Part shown: positions 1-5,866 of the stretch, in pieces | How the letters are laid out: every line of letters starts with the position of its first letter | Position numbering within the stretch: position 1 is the first letter of the stretch | DNA from: an uncultured Eggerthellaceae bacterium | GTDB taxonomy: Bacteria > Actinomycetota > Coriobacteriia > Coriobacteriales > Eggerthellaceae | Assembly (NCBI GenBank): GCA_934623455.1 | Contig: CAKTVK010000030.1 | Span: 1 to 20,790, forward strand | Direction: 5' to 3' | Length of the DNA: 20,790 nucleotides | Program-made: the position numbers and the translations under genes | The notes under the pieces: generated by a model | The model's database searches: none | The model's input: the letters and a program-made list of their open reading frames with translations, nothing else | Told to the model about the DNA's origin: nothing

Positions 1-1696
1 GCTGAGCGATGCGAATATCGACAACTTCAAGCTTGATGCGAAGGTTTCCTACATCGAAATCCCTGTACAGGTTCAGGTCGAAGGCTTCGCCACCGGTGCT
101 TCTGCGGTTGCTCTGTTTGCCCGTGTTGGCGGCGGTATTTACACCAAGGCCGCAGACGTAGGCGCTGACCTGGTTGGCAAAGTTGAAGCTGGTATTCCTG
201 AAGACGACCCCCGCAACCCTGCTACGATCGCCGACAACGTAGGCGACAACGTAGGCGACGTTGCCGGCATGGGCGCCGACCTGTTCGAGTCCTACACGGG
301 CTCCATCCTGGCTCCCATCATCTTGGCGGCTACGCTGGGTGCTTTGGGCGGCTACTTCGTGGGCGGCGACATGCTGTGGGCAATCCTTGCTCCTATCATG
401 ATCAGCTCCTGCGGCATTATCACGTCCATCATCGGTCTGTTCGCCGTTCGTACCAAGGAAGGTGGCGAGCTGCACAAGGCTCTGAACCGTGGTACGTATG
501 TTGCTGCTCTCATTGAGATCTGCATCATCTTCATCGTGTTCTTCATCTGGAACAATCAGTCCACCGAAGCTCAGCCGCTTTACCTGTTCGGCTCTGTTAT
601 CTGCGGTCTGGTTGCCGGTCTTGCGATTGGCAAGATTACCGAGTACTTCTGCTCCGACAAGTACAAGCCCGTTCATAAGATCGCTGAGTCCGCTGAAACG
701 GGCGCTGCGACCGTTATCATCGAGGGCCTGGGCACCGGTATGATGTCCACCATCGCCCCCATCGTGTTGCTGGCTTTCGCCATCATCGGTGCTTTCACGT
801 TCGGCAACATGGCATTCCCCAATGCTACGGGTACGGGCATTGCTGTTGGTCTGTACGGCGTTGGCCTGGCTGCTACCGGCATGCTGTCCAACACCGCCAT
901 CACCATCGGTGTTGACGCATACGGCCCCGTTGCCGACAATGCGGGCGGCATTGCTGAAATGGCTGGTCTGCCCGAGGAAATCCGCGAGCGTACCGACTCT
1001 TTGGACGCTGTTGGCAACACCACCGCTGCTATTGCGAAGGGCTTCGCCATCAGCTCTGCTGGTTTGGCTGCAATCTCCCTGTTCGTGTCCTATCAGGCAA
1101 CCATGAGCCACATGCTCCCTGATTTCAGCCTGACGCTGACGAACCCCATCATTGTTGCCGGTATCTTCATTGGCGCTATGATGCCGTTCATGTTCGCCGC
1201 TTTGACCATGGGCGCTGTTTCCCGTGCTGCCCATGCCATGGTCGAGGAAGTTCGTCGCCAGTTCCGCGAGATTCCCGGCATCATGGAGTACGAGAACGAG
1301 CCCGAGTACGATAAGTGCGTTGGTATTTCCACCACGTCTGCTCTGCATGAAATGATGCTTCCGGGCATTTTGGCCGTTGTTGTGCCTATCGTTATCGGCT
1401 GCTTCAACCCCGAAATGCTGGGTGGATTCCTGGCTGGTGCTGTTGCAACTGGTATGCTTTTGGCTATATTCATGTCCAACGCCGGTGGCGCTTGGGACAA
1501 TGCCAAGAAGTACATTGAGCAGGGTAACCATGGCGGCAAGGGCTCCGAGGCTCACAAGGCTGCTGTTGTTGGCGATACCGTTGGCGACCCGTTCAAGGAT
1601 ACGTCTGGTCCTTCCATGAACATTCTGATCAACCTGATGACCATCATCGCGTTGACGTTCAGCCCGCTGTTCATTGCGGTTCAGAACTTGCTGTAA
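1..1696 (+). CDS. hppA: Membrane-bound ion-translocating pyrophosphatase, 5'-truncated
   Basis: An integral membrane pump that hydrolyses pyrophosphate to two phosphates and moves H+ or Na+ across the cytoplasmic membrane. The reading frame is open from base 2, so the N-terminal helices lie outside the window; an internal ATG at 269 is not the start. The visible part holds the family's catalytic loops: GGGIYTKAADVGADLVGKVE (about bases 128-190), the DNVGDNVGD acidic motif (about 230-260), and near the C-terminus NAGGAWDNAKKYIE and GDTVGDPFKDTSGPS. Many hydrophobic helices lie between them. In GNTTAAIAKGF the residue that is Lys in K+-independent enzymes is Ala (codon 1025-1027), which family knowledge links to the K+-dependent subfamily. 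Whether it pumps H+ or Na+ cannot be decided from this fragment. A strong terminator follows the TAA, so hppA ends its transcription unit. Confidence 0.97.
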   Translation, partial: LSDANIDNFKLDAKVSYIEIPVQVQVEGFATGASAVALFARVGGGIYTKAADVGADLVGKVEAGIPEDDPRNPATIADNVGDNVGDVAGMGADLFESYTGSILAPIILAATLGALGGYFVGGDMLWAILAPIMISSCGIITSIIGLFAVRTKEGGELHKALNRGTYVAALIEICIIFIVFFIWNNQSTEAQPLYLFGSVICGLVAGLAIGKITEYFCSDKYKPVHKIAESAETGAATVIIEGLGTGMMSTIAPIVLLAFAIIGAFTFGNMAFPNATGTGIAVGLYGVGLAATGMLSNTAITIGVDAYGPVADNAGGIAEMAGLPEEIRERTDSLDAVGNTTAAIAKGFAISSAGLAAISLFVSYQATMSHMLPDFSLTLTNPIIVAGIFIGAMMPFMFAALTMGAVSRAAHAMVEEVRRQFREIPGIMEYENEPEYDKCVGISTTSALHEMMLPGILAVVVPIVIGCFNPEMLGGFLAGAVATGMLLAIFMSNAGGAWDNAKKYIEQGNHGGKGSEAHKAAVVGDTVGDPFKDTSGPSMNILINLMTIIALTFSPLFIAVQNLL

Positions 1697-1723
1697 TTGC
1701 GGTTTAGCAATAGAGTGGCATTC

Positions 1724-1759
1724 AAAAAAATGCGCCGGCTTCGTGCTGGCGCATTTTTT
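1724..1759 (+). terminator. Intrinsic terminator of hppA
   Basis: A 15-bp stem (1725-1739 with 1745-1759, one G-T wobble) closes a five-base loop TTCGT. The A-run on the left and T-run on the right are part of the stem, so it could also act on the opposite strand. It begins 27 bases after the hppA stop codon. Confidence 0.93.
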
Positions 1760-1778
1760 ATGCCTTGAGCATGGCCTG

Positions 1779-1805
1779 TTCGCGCGTGCTTTCGCAACGC
1801 GCGAA
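1779..1805. repeat. Perfect inverted repeat / stem-loop upstream of mtnA
   Basis: TTCGCGCGT (1779-1787) and ACGCGCGAA (1797-1805) are exact reverse complements. Adding GC/GC inside gives an 11-bp stem with one bulged A and a TTTC tetraloop. There is no T-run after it, so it is a poor intrinsic terminator. It sits just upstream of the candidate mtnA -10 box and could be an operator, or an RNA structure if transcription starts further upstream. Confidence 0.6.
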
Positions 1806-1837
1806 ACGTTGTGGGCGTATCGGTTCAGAGAAACGAG

Positions 1838-1843
1838 TATACT
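1838..1843 (+). promoter_or_regulatory. Candidate -10 box for mtnA
   Basis: TATACT matches TATAAT at five of six positions and would give a leader of about 28 bases before the mtnA ATG. No good -35 element is visible at 16-18 bases upstream, so this is tentative. Confidence 0.35.
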
Positions 1844-1877
1844 TACAGGAAAGAAATTCCCCTGAAAGGACAAGGCT

Positions 1878-2939
1878 ATGGCAAGCAAGCTGCATATGGA
1901 AAACCTTCCGCGCACATTGGAGCTTATGTATCGCGATGACAAAGCCTCTTTGCGTTTCATTGATCAGCGTCTTTTGCCGGGTGAGCTGAAAGTTTCCGAG
2001 ACAACGCAGTGGCGCGAAGTCATTGACGCCATCAAGACGCTTGCCGTGCGCGGTGCTCCCGCTATCGGTATCGCCGGAGCCGCCGCAGTGGCCCTTTGGC
2101 TTGAAAACGATGCTGTGGTGGTTGATGAAGATGATTTCACGCAGGCGCTCGATATTGTTTCGCGCGAAGTGACCGATGCGCGACCGACTGCGGTAAACCT
2201 TGCGTGGGCGGTTGATAAAACAGTTGCGTATATCCATGAGCAGCTTGATGGCGGTGCTCCGCTTGAAGAAATGGGATTGAATGCATGCACGTATGTGCAG
2301 CAATTGGCGGCCGATGATGAGCGGATCAATCGTGCCATTGGTGAAAACGGTGTTTCGCTTATCCCCGATAACGCCTGCATTCTTACGCACTGCAATGCAG
2401 GAAGTCTTGCCACGGCGTTTTACGGAACGGCGCTTGGCGTTATTTACGCTGCCGCCGAACAGGGCAAGGTGCAAAACGTATTCGCTGATGAAACGCGGCC
2501 GGTGGGGCAGGGTGCTCGCTTGACCGTGTGGGAGCTGGCGCAAGCGGGCGTGGATGTTACGTTGAACTGCGATAATATGGCTGCAACGCTTATGGCGCAA
2601 GGCAAGATTGACTGTGTGATTGTGGGCGCCGATCGTATTGCGCGCAATGGTGATACGGCAAATAAGATTGGTACGTATGGACTTGCTGTTTTGGCGCAGT
2701 ATCACAAGATTCCGTTTTATGTTGCGGCTCCTTTATCCACATTTGATTTCTCCCTTGAAACAGGGGCGGAAATTCCTATTGAGGAGCGTGCTGCTGCCGA
2801 AGTTCTTCCGCAGCCCATTGAAGGTGTAGAGGTTTATAATCCGGCGTTCGATGTGACACCGGGCGAACTTATTACGGCTTTTATCACAGAGCAGGGTGTT
2901 TACCAGGCAAAAGACCTTGCAAAGCTTGCGCGTTCGTAG
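1878..2939 (+). CDS. mtnA: S-methyl-5-thioribose-1-phosphate isomerase
   Basis: Converts 5-methylthioribose-1-phosphate to 5-methylthioribulose-1-phosphate in the methionine salvage pathway; cytosolic. The 353 residues match the family's usual length. Motifs seen in order: RGAPAIGIAGA (58-68), the catalytic cysteine in THCNAGSLAT (C172), ADETRPVGQGARLT (203-216), and the catalytic aspartate in VGADRIARNGDTANKIGT (D252). The ATG at 1878 has AAAGGA seven bases upstream. The relatives aIF2B and ribose-1,5-bisphosphate isomerase are less likely because both MtnA catalytic residues and their contexts are present. No other salvage gene (mtnN, mtnK, mtnBCD) lies in the window; its neighbours hppA and dgt are unrelated. 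Confidence 0.94.
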   Translation: MASKLHMENLPRTLELMYRDDKASLRFIDQRLLPGELKVSETTQWREVIDAIKTLAVRGAPAIGIAGAAAVALWLENDAVVVDEDDFTQALDIVSREVTDARPTAVNLAWAVDKTVAYIHEQLDGGAPLEEMGLNACTYVQQLAADDERINRAIGENGVSLIPDNACILTHCNAGSLATAFYGTALGVIYAAAEQGKVQNVFADETRPVGQGARLTVWELAQAGVDVTLNCDNMAATLMAQGKIDCVIVGADRIARNGDTANKIGTYGLAVLAQYHKIPFYVAAPLSTFDFSLETGAEIPIEERAAAEVLPQPIEGVEVYNPAFDVTPGELITAFITEQGVYQAKDLAKLARS

Positions 2940-3035
2940 TCGAAAAGACGCGCTGCCCATAATGAAACGGTACGACTGAAGCGCAATACGTCGTTCAAGG
3001 CGCAGCATCACAACAGAAGAAAGGAAGCGGTATCC

Positions 3036-4076
3036 GTGGAAGTGATAACGGGAGATGCGTATTCGGAACAACGCAGTGGCTTTCTTTCGTCTGAAGCTGT
3101 GCCGTTGATGCCGCCGCGTGATTCTGCTCATTCGTTTCACGTTGACTTGCTACGTAATCCTTTCCAGAAAGATCGCGATAAAATCCTGCACTCGAAAAGC
3201 TTTCGGCGTCTGTCGCACAAGACGCAAGTGTTCTTGGCGGTTGAAGGCGACCATTTCCGCACGCGCCTTACGCACACGCTTGAAGTTGCGCAGATAGCTC
3301 GTACGATTGCCCGTGGATTGGGGCTCAACGAGGATTTGACGGAAGCTATTGCGCTTGGTCACGATTTAGGTCATACGCCGTTTGGTCATGCGGGGGAAGA
3401 GGCGCTGCGCCATTGCATTGCTGGCACGTTGCGTATTGATCCCACATCTGACCAGGTAAACGACTTGTATCGCCATAATGAGCAGAGTGTGCGCGTGGTG
3501 GAGGTTATTGAGAACGGCGGCAAAGGGTTGTCGCTTACGCCGGAAACGCGCAACGGTATTTTGTGCCACACGGGGGAGCAGTCTGCAAAAACGCTTGAGG
3601 GACGCATTGTGGCAACGGCCGATCGCATTGCGTACGTGAATCACGACATTGACGATGCGATTCGCGCGGGATTTCTTTCCGAGAACATGCTTCCGGATTC
3701 TACGAAACGCGTTTTGGGTACGAATCACGCTCAACGCATTGAAACGCTCGTAGAGAATATGGTTATCACAAGCGCTCAATCAGGGGATATTAGATTGAGC
3801 GAGCCGGTGCTTGCAGCCATGAACGAACTCCGGGCGTTTTTGTTCCGCTGCGTTTATCAATCCGATGCAGTGAACCATGAGGTCGATAAAGCGCGCCGCC
3901 TTATGAAGTGCCTCTATGGTTACTATTTGCAGCATCCGCAAGACATTCCTGCAGAGTACCGCGTCATTTCGCAGGGAAACGATATTCGAGCTGTTGTTGA
4001 CTACCTTTCTGGCATGACCGATCGCTATGCCATTTCCTGCTTCGAAGAGCTCTTCACGCCCCGTTCTTTGGGCTGA
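3036..4076 (+). CDS. dgt: dGTPase-like HD-domain deoxynucleotide triphosphohydrolase
   Basis: Probably hydrolyses dNTPs to deoxynucleosides and triphosphate, balancing dNTP pools; cytosolic, metal-dependent. The HD metal site is complete: H80 (RLTHTLEVAQ), H109-D110 (LGHDLGHTPFGH) and D196 (ATADRIAY). FRRLSHKTQVF, typical of the family, precedes it. At 346 residues it belongs with the shorter dGTPase-like proteins rather than E. coli Dgt (about 500), so substrate preference among dNTPs is uncertain. The start is GTG at 3036, chosen because AAGAAAGGAAG lies about nine bases upstream and the conserved region begins soon after. A 96-base gap separates it from mtnA; a CATAAT at 2958-2963 is a possible but weak -10. 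Confidence 0.92.
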   Translation: MEVITGDAYSEQRSGFLSSEAVPLMPPRDSAHSFHVDLLRNPFQKDRDKILHSKSFRRLSHKTQVFLAVEGDHFRTRLTHTLEVAQIARTIARGLGLNEDLTEAIALGHDLGHTPFGHAGEEALRHCIAGTLRIDPTSDQVNDLYRHNEQSVRVVEVIENGGKGLSLTPETRNGILCHTGEQSAKTLEGRIVATADRIAYVNHDIDDAIRAGFLSENMLPDSTKRVLGTNHAQRIETLVENMVITSAQSGDIRLSEPVLAAMNELRAFLFRCVYQSDAVNHEVDKARRLMKCLYGYYLQHPQDIPAEYRVISQGNDIRAVVDYLSGMTDRYAISCFEELFTPRSLG

Positions 4077-4105
4077 TGTTAAAAAGTGACGGGGTCTTTT
4101 TAACA
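4077..4105 (+). terminator. Probable terminator hairpin after dgt
   Basis: A perfect 10-bp stem, TGTTAAAAAG (4077-4086) with CTTTTTAACA (4096-4105), encloses a nine-base loop directly after the dgt stop codon. The stem is AT-rich, and its only T-run is inside the 3' arm, so efficiency is uncertain. The remaining 160 bases to the azlC promoter hold no gene that I can support. Confidence 0.55.
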
Positions 4106-4265
4106 TCTATGATTAATTGAGCTTTGAACTGGACTCCACCGATACGAAATCAGGATGAAGAATTGTGCGAACTTGTGTACAGCCAGGCGCTTCGGCATGC
4201 TCTGTCCGTTTGTGTTAAAAACCTACCGCCGCTTTTTGAAGGGTGGAAATAATTCGCAAAGCGTC

Positions 4266-4271
4266 TATAAT
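4266..4271 (+). promoter_or_regulatory. Consensus -10 box giving a near-leaderless azlC transcript
   Basis: A perfect TATAAT ends eight bases before the azlC GTG (4280). Transcription should start within the last few bases before that codon, or on it. No clear -35 box is seen at normal spacing, and no ribosome-binding site could fit. Confidence 0.6.
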
Positions 4272-4279
4272 GCCAATTC

Positions 4280-5098
4280 GTGTCTAAATCGGTCTACATA
4301 AAACAAGCATTCGAAGCAGCGTTGCCTATCATGTTGGGTTACGTTGCCATTGGCATACCCTGCGGTATTTTGAATGCATCAATCGGTCTGAGCGTTCTGC
4401 AAGTTTTCTTGCTTTCGGTACTGTTTTATTCGGGTGCGGGGCAGTTCATGCTTCCGAATATGTACCTTGCCGGTGCGCCGCTCGCGTCTATCATTGCAAG
4501 CATCTCCTTGGTGAACTCGCGTCAGATGCTGTACTCGGCATCGTTTGCGCCGTTTTGCGATAAAGAGCGGAAGCGGTTGACGTTTCTGTTCGGCGCAACT
4601 GTTACCGACGAATCGTTTGGCGTGAATACCGAAAAATTCGAAGAAGGCAATTGGTCGGTTAAGCATGCGCTTTGGGTGAACATCTTTTCTTGCGCGTCAT
4701 GGACGGTTTCGAATTCTTTGGGTGTGATCATCGGCGGTTTGATCAATATTCCCCTGGCGGTAGCATCGTTTGCCATGACGTCTATTTTCGTCTGCCTTAT
4801 GTGTTCTCAGAAAATGTGCATTGAAAATATTGTTGCCATCGTTTTTGCCATAGCCGGCGTGTATGTATGCAAATGCGTTGGTCTTACGGGCCCTGCGATT
4901 CTTCTGGGTGCAATCGTTGGTGTTGCTGCGGCGTTTGCTACAAGCATGTTGAAGGAAAAAGCTGCTGGCAGAGTTGCGAAAGATTCGGTTTCGGGTAGTG
5001 CGGTAAATACTAAGAACGTTCATGCGCCTTCGAATCAAGATGCGCCCCTGAGCAGCACTCTTTCTGCACCCGTTTGCTCAAGCGAGATGGGTAAATAA
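4280..5098 (+). CDS. azlC: AzlC-family branched-chain amino acid exporter, large subunit
   Basis: The large membrane subunit of the two-component AzlCD (BrnFE-type, LIV-E family) exporter, which expels branched-chain amino acids or analogues. The N-terminal half carries the AzlC signature: FEAALPIMLGYVAIGIPCG (11-29), the SGAGQF motif (51-56) and VNSRQMLYSASFAPF (78-92), followed by several hydrophobic helices to about residue 222. The last 50 or so residues form a polar, Ser/Ala/Lys-rich tail that is not part of the usual domain. The start is GTG at 4280: it has no Shine-Dalgarno, but a perfect -10 lies just upstream, and the next in-frame ATG (4331) would remove the first conserved segment. 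azlD follows after one base. The actual substrate is not shown by the sequence. Confidence 0.9.
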   Translation: MSKSVYIKQAFEAALPIMLGYVAIGIPCGILNASIGLSVLQVFLLSVLFYSGAGQFMLPNMYLAGAPLASIIASISLVNSRQMLYSASFAPFCDKERKRLTFLFGATVTDESFGVNTEKFEEGNWSVKHALWVNIFSCASWTVSNSLGVIIGGLINIPLAVASFAMTSIFVCLMCSQKMCIENIVAIVFAIAGVYVCKCVGLTGPAILLGAIVGVAAAFATSMLKEKAAGRVAKDSVSGSAVNTKNVHAPSNQDAPLSSTLSAPVCSSEMGK

Positions 5099-5099
5099 C

Positions 5100-5432
5100 A
5101 TGCAAATGGGTCTTGATGAATTTATCATTGTCTTCGCATGCTGTTTTGTGACCATGCTCATATGTCGTTGTGCACCGTTGATGATGCTAAAGGGCAGAAA
5201 GCTTCCTGAGAAAGTCGAGCGTGCGCTGGGCTTCATTCCTCCAGCTGCTTTTGCTGCGTTGGTTGCGAACGATCTTTTGAATCCAGGCATGTTTGATGCG
5301 GGCGTGTGGCCTGTGATTGCGCCGATTCTTGCTGCGCTGGTTGTTGTGGTGGTTGCTCGTTTGACGAAATCTCTTTTGTGGTGCGCCCTTACAGGTTGTG
5401 CTGCCTATGCATTTCTTCTGTATGCGTTGTAA
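5100..5432 (+). CDS. azlD: AzlD-family branched-chain amino acid exporter, small subunit
   Basis: The small hydrophobic partner of AzlC. The protein has 110 residues with about four membrane segments. The family pattern is visible as TMLICRCAPLMMLKGRKLPE (residues 18-37) followed by ALGFIPPAAFAALVANDLL. The ATG at 5100 lies one base after the azlC TAA, so translation is probably coupled; a second ATG two codons later is an alternative start. No terminator is evident before the csoR promoter, so some read-through into the copper operon is possible. Confidence 0.9.
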   Translation: MQMGLDEFIIVFACCFVTMLICRCAPLMMLKGRKLPEKVERALGFIPPAAFAALVANDLLNPGMFDAGVWPVIAPILAALVVVVVARLTKSLLWCALTGCAAYAFLLYAL

Positions 5433-5454
5433 TATAAAAATTTTTGTCTTCAGG

Positions 5455-5476
5455 ATACCCCCATGGGGTATATAAT
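5455..5476 (+). promoter_or_regulatory. CsoR-type operator overlapping the csoR-copA promoter
   Basis: ATACCCC (5455-5461), CAT, GGGGTAT (5465-5471) is a perfect 7-3-7 palindrome. It resembles known CsoR operators, which have TACCC/GGGTA half-sites around a G/C-rich centre. It abuts and shares one base with a perfect -10 box, TATAAT (5471-5476). The -35 is poor: TTGTCT at 5444-5449 leaves a 21-base spacer. A repressor bound here would cover the spacer and block RNA polymerase. Expected start of transcription is about 5483. Confidence 0.85.
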
Positions 5477-5563
5477 GCTCATTGAAAAATAAACAAAAAT
5501 CCAGTGATGCTTGTGTTTCAAAGGATGCTGGAATCTTGTGAGCGCGCAGAAGGGAAGAGCCTT

Positions 5564-5866
5564 ATGGAAGAATGCTGCTGTAAAAAGAAGAACACGCCGC
5601 GCGATGAGCGGATGATAATCGACATCCAGAAACGTCTCAATCGAGCAATCGGCCAGGTTAACGGCGTAAAAAGCATGATTGACGAGAATCGTTACTGCGG
5701 CGATGTGCTGGTGCAACTTGCTGCAGCGGAAAGCGCGCTGCATAAAGTGAGCGAAATTGTGCTGAAAAATCACTTGGAAACATGTGTGGTAGAGCAAATC
5801 CAGCAGGGCAACACCGAGATAATCGATGAAGCAATGCAGCTTATCAAGAAGTTTGGGGGCCGCTAG
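5564..5866 (+). CDS. csoR: Copper-sensing transcriptional repressor, CsoR family
   Basis: A small all-helical repressor (DUF156 family) that releases its operator when it binds Cu(I). The 100-residue protein contains the family core RLNRAIGQVNGVKSMI and the three copper ligands in their usual order: Cys in ENRYCGD, then His and Cys in KNHLETC. The start is ATG at 5564, because AGAAGGGA lies eight bases upstream; the frame is open back to a GTG at 5504, but that has no ribosome-binding site and encodes nothing family-like. The mature N-terminus is odd, with three consecutive cysteines followed by three lysines (MEECCCKKK). The stop codon directly abuts the copA ATG, and the palindrome upstream implies autoregulation. 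A formaldehyde- or nickel-sensing relative is unlikely given the Cys-His-Cys set and the copper neighbours. Confidence 0.93.
   Translation: MEECCCKKKNTPRDERMIIDIQKRLNRAIGQVNGVKSMIDENRYCGDVLVQLAAAESALHKVSEIVLKNHLETCVVEQIQQGNTEIIDEAMQLIKKFGGR

Noticed and set aside
230..262. A tandem DNA repeat (GACAACGTAGGC twice)
   Set aside because: It encodes the conserved DNVGDNVGD catalytic motif of membrane pyrophosphatases.
1758..2705. A 315-codon minus-strand frame opposite mtnA
   Set aside because: It is opposite mtnA throughout, has no recognisable motif, and looks like a codon-usage shadow.
4106..4265. A small RNA or tRNA between dgt and azlC
   Set aside because: No cloverleaf or convincing long stem can be drawn; only short, imperfect pairings are seen.
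5504..5563. An upstream GTG start for csoR
   Set aside because: It has no ribosome-binding site and the extra 20 residues are not CsoR-like; the ATG at 5564 has a good site.
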